Shown: positions 18,866-29,245 of the stretch, in pieces
Numbering within the stretch: position 1 is the stretch's first letter
How the letters are laid out: each line of letters begins with the position of its first letter
Assembly (NCBI GenBank): GCA_977017575.1
Contig: CDRNVI010000054.1
Span: 434,001 to 498,000 of the forward strand
Origin: Paramoeba atlantica
Taxonomy: Eukaryota > Discosea
Direction: 5' to 3'
Length of the DNA: 64,000 nucleotides
Translations under genes and position numbers: made by a program
Notes under the pieces: model-generated
Database searches by the model: none
The model's input: only the letters and a program-made list of their open reading frames with translations
What the model was told of the DNA's origin: nothing

Positions 18866-19801
18866 ATGGATCTGCGAGAACCTTCTCCTAAACGGCGCAA
18901 ACTTTTTCTCGACTGCAATATTTCGGATGAAAAGATTAGTCACACGAAGGACACTGTGTTACGGAAACCTTCCAAGGTTCATTCTGCCAATCTTCCTCAA
19001 GAAATTAAGCTCATGCAATGCATACGAGACATTGAGAATCCGCATGCGACGTGGAATGTCGAAATCGCAGCCTGCGAGTGGGATGGTGTCATCTGCAGCG
19101 AACACCGTGTAGTGACTGGAATAGGCTGGGATAATGCTTTCTCGTTCGGGCCAACGAATTACTACCGCGGAGTGCTCCATTTGATTCATTTACCTCATAG
19201 GCTTGTAAATTGCAATCTCCGGATTAATGGCTTCAAGGGTGAGGTATCTCTAGCTAACCTGCCTGAAGGGCTGGAAAAATTTATTCTCGACAAGAATACC
19301 TTTGTGGGCAACTTAGACTTATCCTCCCTACGATTTGGTATGAGAGAGCTGAGCGTGTTCCAAAATGCACTAGCGGGGGAAATATGTTTGAGTACACTTC
19401 CGGTTACTATTTCAAGACTTACTCTAGGGTGTAACCATTTTTCGAGCACCGTGGACTTAACGTCACTTCCCGCAAGTCTGAAACGGCTACAGCTTGATCG
19501 TAATCATTTTTTTGGCAATGTTAGTTTTTGCAACCTACCTTCTAGTCTTCTTGTGCTTGATTTGCATGGTAACAGTTTTACTGGTGCCGTGCATATTCGT
19601 GAATTCCCAAGGTCATTGCATTGCCTTGCATTGAATGACAATGATTTTTCAGGAGAACTTCGTTTCGGAAATTTTCCACTCACGATGCGGTTTCTATTTT
19701 TATCAAATAATGCTGATCTATCTGGCGTATTAAACAAGGCTAATCTTCCCGCTGGATTGATTTCATGGGTAGATAATACTCGAATTACTCTTCTCAGTTG
19801 A
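18866..19801 (+). CDS. LRR-family protein (copy B)
   Basis: The 311-residue protein is one of the two longest members of the family. The cap carries LPQEIKLMQCIRDIENPHAT, W63, and ACEWDGVIC (Cys70, Cys77). About nine 23-residue repeats follow, then the family C-terminal cap (NNADLSGVLNKANLPAGL...NTRITLL). Unlike a secreted protein it starts MDLREPSPKRRKLFLD. No hydrophobic leader is present and a basic KRRK cluster (9-12) resembles a nuclear signal, so location may differ from its relatives, or the true start may lie elsewhere. An in-frame upstream extension is not obvious. AT-rich coding composition contrasts with the GC-rich glucosidase gene before it. The ATG is 636 bases beyond the nearest LRR relic. 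Confidence 0.8.
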   Translation: MDLREPSPKRRKLFLDCNISDEKISHTKDTVLRKPSKVHSANLPQEIKLMQCIRDIENPHATWNVEIAACEWDGVICSEHRVVTGIGWDNAFSFGPTNYYRGVLHLIHLPHRLVNCNLRINGFKGEVSLANLPEGLEKFILDKNTFVGNLDLSSLRFGMRELSVFQNALAGEICLSTLPVTISRLTLGCNHFSSTVDLTSLPASLKRLQLDRNHFFGNVSFCNLPSSLLVLDLHGNSFTGAVHIREFPRSLHCLALNDNDFSGELRFGNFPLTMRFLFLSNNADLSGVLNKANLPAGLISWVDNTRITLLS

Positions 19802-19910
19802 TGGCAATATATCGGAGCACAGATGTAATGAGTTTAGTTTTCATGTACTGTTTGCCCCCCAGGCCAATGTTTGTCCCCCGAGCCACGGAGTGTGCATAGC
19901 TGCATAATTA

Positions 19911-21050
19911 CTGTCCCCCCCTATTTAGTGTTGAGTGAAATTCGGAAAAATTCAACACCAAATAGGGGGGGGGTAAGAAATCTCCTCCGCTCAAAAAAAA
20001 AGCGCGCCGCTTCGCGGCCTATTGTTTTCAAAACCATGATTGTAGTATTATTTCACTCGGTTGGGGATACGCCTTTATGAACGCTGTGGGGCATTTGTAT
20101 AAAAGTCCTGTGGGGAGACATATTTTATTTTGGATTGCTTATCTTGGATAAGCAAAATCCTTGGATGCTCTGTACATACCACACGCTCTGCACTTATCAC
20201 GCGCAACGAAGACACTTTTTCATGGTTGCGAATTGTGTACATTCCAGCAAAGTGCACATGAAGACTTCTGCCTTGCGATGTGGGTCTCTTTAACCGTTTG
20301 AAGCCACAACTATTATATACTATTGTATACTATCGAGCCATGGCCTTACTGAAATACCGCCAGACTCAATACACTGTGGGAAAGCGAATCGGTGACACTC
20401 GGTCTTCTTCGGAGCAAAAATAAGCAAAGCACAGCTTATTGACAGTATTATCAAAACGTACGCCCACCTCAACGATAATCGGCAGAGGCATGCCAATGTT
20501 CAAGCGTGGGGTAAGGTCGGAATTTCACCGGAAAGTCTAAATAAGCCAGAAAATATCCTTGAAGCGATTCGCCGTGCGAGCGAACTGTTTACAGTAATAC
20601 CGGTTCTTGATGCAGCAGATGAAAATATAGAGAACATAATTTCCCCTGAAAGTGCTGATCACCCCTTTGTTTTGTAAAAGCCTTCGTAAATTTATTTACC
20701 ACCAGTAGTTAATTCTTTAGATAAATTTGTTGTTAGGAAGAGCGCTTCTCTGACTAATGTAACCTCTTAACTAATGTAAAGTCGATGCAAAAATCAGTAT
20801 CCTTGGGAAGCTTTCTCATTGATTTTTATAAACATAAATATGAATATCAATTTTCATTTTTGTTATAAATTATATTTATAAAAATCAATGAGAGGGAGAG
20901 TAAACAATCACAAATAACAAGCAAAGATAAGAAAAAAAAGTTTTGGGAAAAAGAAATTAAGCGCCGCTTCGCGGCGCCTATACGCACCGACCCCAAAATT
21001 CAACACTAAATAGGGGTGGTTGAGCACTCAATAGTAAATAGGGGGGACAG
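19911..21050. mobile_element. Tc1/mariner-like TIR element TcA, copy 2 (inverted)
   Basis: The ends are CTGTCCCCCCCTATTTAGTG and, in complement, CTGTCCCCCCTATTTACTAT, with TA on both flanks (19909-19910, 21051-21052). The whole element is an inverted copy of 9359-10394, longer by about 100 bp. Both copies share a small frame beginning MHFAGMYTIRNHEKV (minus strand here, 20075-20257) and a decayed transposase end on the opposite strand. Confidence 0.85.
20396..20677 (+). pseudogene. Transposase C-terminal remnant in TcA copy 2
   Basis: A 93-codon frame opens after a TGA. It includes AQLIDSIIKTYAHLNDNRQR, then VQAWGKVGISPESL and AADENIENIISPESADHPF before TAA. The AWxKVGIxxE segment resembles the C-terminal AW...GI region of pogo/CENP-B-type DDE transposases, a weak but sensible match given the TA target and TIRs. 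The same segment on the complement of 9628-9890 in copy 1 contains more stops, so copy 2 is less decayed. No catalytic triad remains. Confidence 0.45.
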
Positions 21051-21242
21051 TATTAATAATTGAAGTCTGTAATACTAGGCTATTATTCAGAATTATTAAT
21101 AGTTATTATAGATCTACTACTTACTTGTTGCATGGGAAACGATAAAGATACTCACCATCACGTGCGTTATAAAAAAAATCGGCAATTTTCACCCTGAGAA
21201 GAAGCTATAATAATTCCTAATAATTCTCTATCGCATAATTAT

Positions 21243-21520
21243 TCCCCTTTATATTTCCTTTGTTTTTGTTCACTTTTTTTTTCAATTTTCTTTTTTAGTC
21301 TACACCCCCCCTGGACCCCCCCCTGGACCCCCCCCTGGACCCCCCCCATGGACCCCCCATTTTTTTCAATTTTTTTTTCAGTTTTCGACCACCGTAGCCC
21401 CCTTTTATATTTTTTTCTTCTATTATATTACTGTGTTCCTCTTTATATTTTCACTGTTTTTGTTCACATTTTTTTCAATAATCGAGGGTAGAGCGGTAGT
21501 TTTACAACCACGCAATAAAA
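21243..21520 (+). repeat. Dispersed T-rich repeat plus CCCCCCCTGGA tandem units
   Basis: TTCACTGTTTTTGTTCAC with T-rich flanks and CAATAATCGAGGG (about 21432-21500) recurs at about 55728-55785. A partial copy lies at 21243-21290. Between the two local copies CCCCCCCTGGA repeats about four times (about 21303-21350), giving G-runs on the minus strand able to form quadruplexes. No gene is present. Confidence 0.7.
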
Positions 21521-22008
21521 ACTATTACAGCAGCTATGGGAGTGTGCCATGACGAGACGTTGACCGATACTCACAAAAAGATATTGCCCGTTTCCGGGGA
21601 AAGAAAACATGAACTAGCGAAAATGTACCAGCAAGGTACAGAAACTGTATCTTTATTTGCCTACTTATTTACCTTCTGTAATGACAACACACTAGTTTAA
21701 AGTTGCTGCATGTACTGCCAAACCATTTACATGTTGAAGTTTTGAACCACGAATAATTGAAAGAAAAAGAAGCCCTTCGTGAGCCCTCATTCTCGTACAA
21801 CGTTATGTTATGTCAATATGTGCAGATCCTCACGTAGTGGAGCGATTCTGTCCTAAATGGACGAAACCCCTTGGGTATTAAGTCTAGGAGCATGGTTGAT
21901 GCATGTATATCAATCATGACCCCCCATATTTGTGAGCGCTTTTCTTGCGGTGGGTCGCGTCATTAAGAAGTTGTCTGTTTCCCCTGATGTGATGGAGAAC
22001 AATGGCGT

Positions 22009-22221
22009 TAGCACATTTATAATGCATATTAACGGCACGTTTATAATGCATACTAAGCGGCACATTCAAATGCATATAGCACATTCACATGCATAACAGC
22101 ACATTCACATGCATAATGCACATTCACATGCATATTAAGCGGCACATTCACATGCATAAATCCACGTTCACATGCATATAGCACATTCACATGCATAACA
22201 GCACATTGACATGCATAAAAT
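22009..22221. repeat. Imperfect tandem array of CACATTCACATGCATA units
   Basis: About ten units of 15-24 bases built on GCACATTCACATGCATA, some spaced by AACAG or TTAAGCG, decay towards the left end (GCACATTTATAATGCATA). The array abuts the LINE 3' portion that begins at about 22255. Confidence 0.85.
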
Positions 22222-22254
22222 TTTAGGCACGGATTTCAACATTTTCGAAAAGTT

Positions 22255-23007
22255 GGTGCGGGGTGCTATGGAAGCTCACCTTTGCTCCCGGTGAAGCCCC
22301 GGAGTTGCGAGAGGCCTCCATACCCCACAACTACCACCTTCCCCCCCTATTTAGCAGGGCCGCCTCCGGTACCTGGTCGCCCCGACCTCGGAGCCTGAGC
22401 TCCAGTGCGTGTGCGGTGCAACCCTCAGCAATGAGGAGTTTTGCGTACACGCACTGGACTGCAAGAAGGTGAAGGGGAAAACTCAGGCCTCCCGCCATAA
22501 GGAAGTCAAAGGGACGTTTCGGAACCTCTTGGTCCATTATGGGTTCAACCCGGACCTCCACGAACCGAGGTTCGACAATGGGCGGGGGCCAGACATCTGT
22601 TTCCAGCTGGGACGGAAGATCGTCCTGGTTGACGTCACAGTTGTGAACCCACTGGCCCCGTCGTACGTGGAGAAGGAGGCCGCGGAGCCATCCCACACGC
22701 TGAGGATGGCTGAGGCCAACAAAAGGCGCTCTCATGAGGATGTCGCTGGTGAGGGGCATGGAATTCCACCCTCTGGCCTTCTCCACGTACGGGATCCCGG
22801 GCCCAGAAATCTTGACCTTCCCCAACAAGGTGGCCCGGGCCCACACATCGGAGAAGAATGAGTGTCTCGCCCATCTCTTAATGGCCGTCGGGGTGGCCAT
22901 CCAGAGAGGGAATGCCCAGATTGTGCAGGCGGCGGTACAGGACTGGTACCACCCCGGGGTTAGGGGGTAGGACCAGGGGGGGGTAGGCTTCCGGTGGGCC
23001 TAGGGGG
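22255..23007 (+). mobile_element. CRE/R2-type LINE, 3' end with REL endonuclease domain
   Basis: In two overlapping frames the sequence encodes the C terminus of a site-specific-type LINE polyprotein. The zinc motif CVCGATLSNEEFCVHALDC is followed by RHKEV and GPDICFQLG...VLVDVTVVNP, which is the PD...D pattern of restriction-like endonucleases found downstream of reverse transcriptase in CRE/SLACS/R2 elements. The frame then shifts near 22740, and EFHPLAFSTYGIPGPEIL leads to a stop near 22970. The reverse transcriptase is absent, so the copy is 5'-truncated. It ends in a G-rich 3' UTR containing GTAGGCTTCCGGTGGGCCTA, shared with 632-652. CRE/SLACS elements of trypanosomatids insert into spliced-leader genes. 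The target here is unknown. Confidence 0.75.
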
Positions 23008-23905
23008 GTTAACATATCAAACAGTTAAAAAAAAACCTGCGCCCTCCCGTATAACAAGGGAAGGGTTCCCAATGCAGGCTCGGGAGAGGTCGAAAGACCC
23101 GGTCCGGAGCGCGCGAATGGTCAGGGGAAAGTCTGCCCCTCCTAGCAGAGGGAGACCTTACCCTCCCTGGAAAGCAGGAAAGATTGGTAAGGGGAAGTCG
23201 GTAAGATGGGAAAGCATGTACAGTATGCAAAAAAACTGTTCACATGTTTGACACTTTTTTGTTGTTGGTGTTTCCCTGTGGCCAGGTGTCGTGTGTATTG
23301 AAGTAGTATATCAGAGTAGTGTATGCGTGGGTACTAGGTATATGTTGCCACAGAGCTTCCGACTCAATCGGCTTTGTAACAAAAGTGTGATCGTATGCAA
23401 GTAAAGAAGAACATGTGAACAGTTTTTTTGCAATTTCGAGGTAAGATTTTTTAGGCGAAAAACACAATTTACTGATGCATAAAAACGAAGTATGTACCTT
23501 CAAATGAATACTAGCGGAACTCTTTCTTGTGCCTTGATTGATGTCTATATGCGCCTACGCATGCTGTCGACCAAGGAATGGCTTAACCTTGTGGTATGCT
23601 TGCTCATTCCTATTTGACCTGACTTTAGAGCTCCAGAACACCTGTGAATCGAGTTGCGCGACTCGCAATTGTTCTTTTTGGATGTTCTCTGTATGTGTTC
23701 TGGGGCTCCGAGGTGCGCCTAATGGGCTGTACATTCTAAAATCGTGTAAATCTCATTAACAGAGAAGATCTTCGTCAACTTGCGACGCGAGCTCTCCTCC
23801 CCCGTTCATCTCTGGCGAATTCAGACCCCCATGTAATCCACTCATTTTGAGCGGCTAAGGGCATTGTGTGGCATTATTCTTCATTATTAGCGTATGAAAA
23901 ATCAA

Positions 23906-24337
23906 CGAACAGTTCAGTATTCGTGGTCCCTTGAAGCAGGACAATCTTACTCGCACCATTGAGTGATATGCAGCACTATCAGGCCACCACACTCAATGGT
24001 ACCTTGGGCAGTACACTAATCTAGACCTTCTCCCAAAATTTTATACCCCTATTTAGTTCGAACATTTTGGAAAGATATGCCTGTTTTTTTCATTGCTACG
24101 CATTTAGAACAGAAACGTATTTGTTCTGTATTTGATATTTCAATAGATCCGTCACAGGCGATGTACATACTCCAGTGGTAGAACAAAAAAATGTGTGTAT
24201 AAAATTTTGGGCGAAGGTCTCGATGAGTGTACTGCCCAAGGTGCCATTGAGTGTGGTGGCCTGATAGTGCTGCATATCACTCAATGGTGCGAGTAAGATT
24301 GTCCTGCTTCAAGGGACCACGAATACTGAACTGTTCG
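23906..24337. mobile_element. Foldback element with about 135-bp inverted arms
   Basis: The left arm (from CGAACAGTTCAGTATTCGTG at 23906 to about 24042) and the right arm (about 24196-24337) are near-identical reverse complements, with only a few mismatches. The 150-base centre has no coding content. The pattern is that of a foldback MITE. An AT microsatellite (24338-24392) follows directly. Confidence 0.85.
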
Positions 24338-24637
24338 TATTATTATATATTATATATATATATATTATTATCTTATATTATTATATATATATTTTCCTTT
24401 TTTTTCCTTTCATCATGTTTATCGGTCACTTAAGTACACATTCTGCAAAATTTCTTACTTTAACTCGCATTATGGTGCCTCCGAAATCGGCAGCGATGTG
24501 AAAGTGGACGCCAACAATAACACTATACCATCGCTGGGGATAAAGAAATTTCGGCCCCTGAAGCAGAGAGACGCAATGAACGTTGGAATCCAGTCCAATT
24601 AGAAAAGTATGTTTCAGCATACAATCATTGTATGCTA

Positions 24638-24989
24638 CACACATTGTCAATGTATGTCAATCAGTGGACGACATAGCTACGGCATACAATCATTCTATGC
24701 TACATACTTTGTCAGTGCATGTCAATCATTGAACGACATACCTACGGCATAAAATCGAATGAGTCGAGGAAAAACTATGAAACACATAAACTACCAACAT
24801 TTATAGAACGATACACACATTGTCAATGTATGTCAATCAGTGGACGACATAGCTACGGCATACAATCATTCTATGCTACATACTTTGTCAGTGCATGTCA
24901 ATCATTGAACGACATACCTACGGCATAAAATCGAATGAGTCGAGGAAAAACTATGAAATACATAAACTACCAACATTTATAGAACGATA
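24638..24989. repeat. Two tandem copies of a 176-bp unit
   Basis: The segment from ACACATTGTCAATG at 24639 repeats at 24815 with almost no differences. Each unit itself holds two related sub-units containing ACGACATA(G/C)CTACGGCATA. The near-identity suggests a recent duplication. A partial third sub-unit precedes it (about 24617-24637). Confidence 0.9.
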
Positions 24990-25329
24990 AGGAGTGATTC
25001 CAATGACTTGGGCGAAAAAACATTTATACCAAAAGCTTTTATCATTTTTTATCTGCTCACTCCTACGTAGTACATTGTCAGATCTTCTCCCCTTTACACC
25101 GACATCATCTTGAACTTTCCCAATATATTACGTTTTTATGACTCCACTCCACAACTTCAGCGCCATACTTCATATTTTCTCCACCCTGATCAAAATAAAG
25201 GAAAATGAAAAATGAAAATTAAACTGAAAAATGAATTTTCCTTTTCTGGATTTTCATTTTCCTTTATTTTTGACCCGGGGAGTAGTCTAAATTTAGTTAT
25301 TCCTTTCTTTTGCCATACTGGTTATAGGC

Positions 25330-26052
25330 ATGCATTGCTTTCATGCTTCTGATACCCGAGCAATATCGCACACTTCGAAAGTAAGCTTTGCGAATCTTCC
25401 ACAAGAGTTTCATCTTGCTAGATTGATTGAACGCGTAGAAGGATCCCGTGCAGATTGGAGCACTGAAAAACCGGCCTGTACGTGGTATGGCGTGCACTGC
25501 AACGCGCACAGTGAAATTCAACAAATTGATTGGTCTGACGCTTCCTTGACTGGACCATTGCAGTTAAGATATCTCCCGGAATCCCTTGAGAAATTTATCG
25601 TCTCTGGGAACAAGCTTTGTGGCCAGGTATCAGTAAGTGATTTACCACCGAGACTTGACTTTTTGAGAATGGACAATAATAATTTCGAAGGTTGTGTAAA
25701 CTTCTCTGCACTTCCAGAGCCTTTAATACGGTTATCTTTAGATGAAAACATGTTTACCGGTAAGGTTTGTCTCACGAATTTGCCAAAAAAACTTCAGAAA
25801 CTTTATATTAGCGACAACCATTTTTCTGGTGAGCTTGATTTGCGTCAACTCCCGTTGGAAATCGAATATGTGTGGCTAGATAACAATAAATTTACAGGGT
25901 TCGTTGACCTCAGTCATTTGCCCCCAATGCTAAGGATTCTCTATTTGTCAGACAACGAAGAACTGTTCGGAGAATTCAGCAAAGCTGATCTTCCACCCCG
26001 TGTCCGGGATGGAGTCTTCATTTCGAAAACAAAAATACGATATACGGTATAA
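25330..26052 (+). CDS. LRR-family protein (copy C)
   Basis: The 240-residue product is the clearest example of the family layout. A short start leads into KVSFANLPQEFHLARLIERV, W43, then ACTWYGVHC (Cys50, Cys57). A first strand-turn with LTGPLQLRYLPESL follows, then six 23-residue repeats such as LPPRLDFLRMDNNNFEG and LPKKLQKLYISDNHFSG. It closes with the C-terminal cap (NEELFGEFSKADLPPRV...KTKIRYTV). The N terminus (MHCFHASDTRAI) is too short and polar for a convincing signal peptide. The start may lie in a leader exon or the protein may be cytosolic. Each repeat presents an N-x-F-x-G asparagine turn, so the fold is a regular solenoid likely used for binding. It is AT-rich and stands alone between repeat arrays. 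Confidence 0.82.
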   Translation: MHCFHASDTRAISHTSKVSFANLPQEFHLARLIERVEGSRADWSTEKPACTWYGVHCNAHSEIQQIDWSDASLTGPLQLRYLPESLEKFIVSGNKLCGQVSVSDLPPRLDFLRMDNNNFEGCVNFSALPEPLIRLSLDENMFTGKVCLTNLPKKLQKLYISDNHFSGELDLRQLPLEIEYVWLDNNKFTGFVDLSHLPPMLRILYLSDNEELFGEFSKADLPPRVRDGVFISKTKIRYTV

Positions 26053-26488
26053 CAAACAATTTATACGATTCACGATTCTTCAGTCAGAGAACTGCCATTT
26101 CTACACCCCTGTTTATCATTCGAAATACGCCTGTAAGAATTTATTGCGATATATTGTACATAGAAAACTAAGTTATGAGTCCACGCTGTAGAACGACAAC
26201 TAACGCTGTAGAATGACAGAAGACTACTTTTCTTTCTCTTTTTATAAGCACTTCACGACAAATTCATTCGCTAACTGTGCATTGCTTCAATCACCTATTC
26301 TACTTTTTTTCTATCTACCCATATACCACCACCGGGAAACCACTGGCAAACGGTACGTCATTTTTTTTTATAAATTTTATATATTTTTATATTTACGTCA
26401 AATAAAGTTGATTTCGACAACGTTGTATCAAAGACTTATCCCGTTACTGTACATTACCGTACACCAACTTGAATACAGAACTATTTGC

Positions 26489-26845
26489 ATGATGCTGCTC
26501 ACCCTCGCGGATCACGTAGCTCATCGTCGCGAGAGCAGCCTCCTTTTACTACATACGTTGTCATCCGATCCCACTGCACGAGCTCCTCACAGAATTCGGG
26601 GTGCCGTAATCCCGCAGGAATACGACTTAGCGCGTTTGGTAGAAAATATGGAAGGCCTGCACCCTACGTGGCGTACCAATGTCACAGCGTGTGCATGGAA
26701 AGGTGTGTCATGCAATCTAGCGGGTGACGTGACGGAAATACACTGGGGAAGCGCCATGGAAATTTACGGCGGCATTCGCGGCTCCTTTGGTTGGAGATAT
26801 CTTCCACTCACCCTGACGATTTATCTCTGGATGACCATGCATTGA
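26489..26845 (+). pseudogene. Truncated LRR-family gene (copy D, cap only)
   Basis: From Met at 26489 the frame gives MMLLTLADHV...GAVIPQEYDLARLVENMEG, a tryptophan and ACAWKGVSC. It then reads the first turn FGWRYLPLTLTIYLW and stops at 26843-26845. All repeats after the first are missing. The frame is open further left (to 26213) with a hydrophobic stretch. The breakpoint is followed by a small duplication (GACCATTGACATTGATAGGC variants, 26831-26870) and a sequence shared with 50985-51065, suggesting deletion by recombination between repeats. A short secreted cap peptide is conceivable but unlikely. Confidence 0.7.
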
Positions 26846-26871
26846 TAGGCGACCATTGACATTGATAGGCT

Positions 26872-26962
26872 GTTGATACCAGGGGGACCCGTCCCCGAGT
26901 ACGGGGGTGGAAAATGTGCGCCATGACCTTGGCTACCCTTTCTGAGGGTTTATTTCCAAAAA
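26872..26962. repeat. Dispersed repeat shared with 50985-51075
   Basis: Both sites read GATACCAG, a G/C-rich patch, then GAAAATG(T/C)GC...GGCTACCC and GGGTTTA. One lies at the broken end of LRR copy D, the other 380 bp upstream of LRR copy G. No coding content is evident. Confidence 0.6.
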
Positions 26963-27539
26963 TACTTTGTTCAAAATGTTCATTTTTTGTGGCGCAAAAA
27001 ATGTTTTGCAGCGCACGATGGATACCAAGTATGTTGTTCACTATTTTTAACAAAGTATTTTTTTTCGCCATGTCAATGAGCAATATATGGGTTTTTCCAG
27101 GTTTTGCCTCTCATAGGTTTCAACCCTCTTAATACGCACAAACCCCAAAAACGTGTGCATATTAAAGGGGGGGTCACAGTAAGTGTAATGTAAGCATGTA
27201 AACACTCTCTTGGGAAAGGAGGGAGAGGTGGGTAGTTCCATCTTGCATACGTTTCCAAACGCACCAAATAAGAGACGTCGCTTAAGCGCGGGTACAATAT
27301 TTTTTGAGTGAGACTTTTTAATAAACAAGCTCGAAGTAAAGAAGACCCAAGCTCGGGCGTAATGGGCATCTTAACAGGTATTTACTAGGGGGGGGAGTAG
27401 TGCCTTGAACGTAGAGGCTCTTCTTTCCTCAGGCCCTTCTTTTACTTGATAAACACATTGCTCCGAAACGTTGTGCTTTTTAGAAAGCGATTTTATCTGA
27501 TCTCTCTCCATAGTAGCAAAATTATTAATATTTTTTTTT
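26963..27539. other. Intergenic region, no gene seen
   Basis: Contains a G-run at about 27390-27397 and AT-rich patches. No protein frame with family resemblance was found on either strand. Confidence 0.4.
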
Positions 27540-27733
27540 AATCCAGGCTAAAGTGGACGAGGGAGATACTAAAGGCACCTTTGGAAAACCACCTCGAAAC
27601 TGGAACGGTATCACCGTTAAAGACCCTTTTGTCACATCAGAATGCTCTACAAACCGGGAGATACCATTGCAGTTTCGAGGTGGTTTTCCAACGGTGCCTT
27701 TAGTATCTCCCTCGCCCACTTTAGCCTGGATTA
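27540..27733. mobile_element. Palindromic foldback MITE, about 80-bp arms
   Basis: The arm starting AATCCAGGCTAAAGTGG at 27540 is repeated in complement ending at 27733. Over about 80 bases the arms differ at only a few sites. The centre is about 35 bases. Because of the symmetry both strands read a similar short frame (DEGDTKGTFGKPPRNWNG), which is an artefact of the palindrome. The flanks are TA-rich. Confidence 0.85.
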
Positions 27734-28393
27734 CATAACCATCCGAACATGCTCCCTATGGCGCTTTACAGCTTCCCACGCGAGGAAGTCGTTGTCCCCG
27801 CGGCAAAAAGCGAGAAGAATAGATAGAAAATTTTTTGGTCGATACTAATAAATACAAAATTTTTTGTCGATTTACACGAGTTGCCACTGGCCTCCAAAAA
27901 GTTGGACATTATCATATCGCATCTGTGCAGACGTATAGTGAAACATAAAAATAGGAGAGAAATCACTCAGCTTCCCTCGAGATGAAGATCAAGTGGCCGC
28001 GTATATCAGAACTCATTATACTGATTTCCTGAAAATTAGAAAAAAACAACTAAAATTCAGGTCAAAACTGAAAAAAATGGTCGATACTAATAAATACAAT
28101 ACTTTGTGTGTCGGCCATTTTTGTGAACAATACTTTTGGGCGGGGGTGTAAAATAAATAATTGTGAAATATTAATTCGTAAACAAATTTCGAAATGACGA
28201 GCTGTATTCCGTATGTTTCCATAACGGAAAAGACAAATACCTTCGTCACTGCATGCTTACCAATAATTTCTTGGAGCAATTTAAGGTGCTCTTTCCTTAA
28301 AATTGCTTTTTGCTCTTTGTTAAAGCTTCTCTGGCGCTTTCTTCCTTTGAGACCGCGATTGATGCGTGATTGATAAATCGACTACTAAAACGT

Positions 28394-28499
28394 ATTTCAG
28401 TGGCTTCGCTAAACGCGGAGGTAGTTTTCAACGCTAAGCGCGCAGCATGAGTGACTTTTAAGTTGAAAACAACCACCGCGTTTAACGAAGCCACTCAAT
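28394..28499. repeat. Inverted repeat, about 36-bp arms
   Basis: The left arm CAGTGGCTTCGCTAAACGCG and onward pairs with the right arm GTTTAACGAAGCCACTC, with four mismatches. The spacer is about 35 bases. It is probably a small MITE. Confidence 0.7.
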
Positions 28500-28662
28500 A
28501 TTAGAAATTTCCACCATGCTTACTGCACTTTTTGGTCAAAAAAAATTAGTCATTTTTTTCCGGACATTTTTTTTCAAACGGCACTATAATTGGGGGGGTG
28601 CCCCGCGGCACTAGAAGTGGGGGGGGCACAGTAATACAAATAATACGTATAATAAATACTAA

Positions 28663-28750
28663 CGTACACTCCCCAGTAATAGAATCGATTTTGAGCCAAA
28701 ATGACCAAATCTTTGTTACTGGGGGGTATGCTTTTGGGGTGAGAAAACCA
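28663..28750 (-). mobile_element. MITE-B fragment (TACCCCCCAGTAA family)
   Basis: Aligns in complement with the right part of the full element at 50406-50733 (shared CCAGTAATAGAATCGATTTT, GACCAAATCT, TTACTGGGGGGTATGC and GTGAGAAAA). Only one end and the first internal block are present. Confidence 0.7.
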
Positions 28751-28755
28751 AGTCT

Positions 28756-28813
28756 AAAATTCAACATTAAATAAGGGGGCAGAGCACTCTGTAGTAAGTA
28801 GGGGGTGGGACAG
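28756..28813 (+). mobile_element. TcA element terminal fragment
   Basis: AATTCAACATTAAATAAGGG, GAGCACTCTGTAGTAAGTA and GGGACAG followed by TA match the right end of TcA copy 2 (20996-21050). The rest of the element is missing. Confidence 0.7.
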
Positions 28814-28819
28814 TAATTA

Positions 28820-29135
28820 CTGTATCCCCCCTGTTTATAATAGCCTCGACCGCTCCCGCCTTTATAGGTTCTTTTTTTGGCAAACCGAGGAAGAATTTTT
28901 TTATTTTAATTGCACCGCCTTAAATATTTTGATAGTTATTTTGACATGATTCTTCGAGGTATGGTGCGGGGTCGTGGTGGAGATTTTACTTTGGCAGAGC
29001 GCCGGGGCCCACTTTGCGATTGAATAATTCATGGTTCCTCGCTCCCAAATGTAGGGCGATTACTGTGCCAAAGCCCTCCCCCCTTTATAGGCTCATTTGG
29101 GCAAAAGCGAGGCTATTATAAACGGGGGGGTACAG
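28820..29135. mobile_element. MITE with CTGTA-C6 termini
   Basis: The left end CTGTATCCCCCCTGTTTATA (28820) and right end complement CTGTACCCCCCCGTTTATAA (29135) continue as ATAGCCTCG on both sides, flanked by TA. No ORF is present at about 316 bp. CTGTnCCCCC and the TA target are shared with TcA, so TcA transposase may have mobilised it. It ends 110 bp before the TPM gene ATG and so lies in that gene's upstream region. Confidence 0.8.
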
Positions 29136-29245
29136 TACTTTGTTATTTTTTTAGTCTTTAGACGGGTTCAATTACACCCTAAAATATTACTCATCTCCCC
29201 AATTATCTTCCTCCTCATTTTTGCTTGTGACCGTCACCTACTTCC

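Noticed and set aside
22009-22221. Tandem array considered as a CRISPR array
   Set aside because: Units of 15-24 bases run into each other with no unique spacers; the surrounding genes are eukaryotic.
27553-27738. Pair of similar short frames on both strands at the palindrome
   Set aside because: The similarity is a direct result of the inverted repeat, not evidence of a gene.
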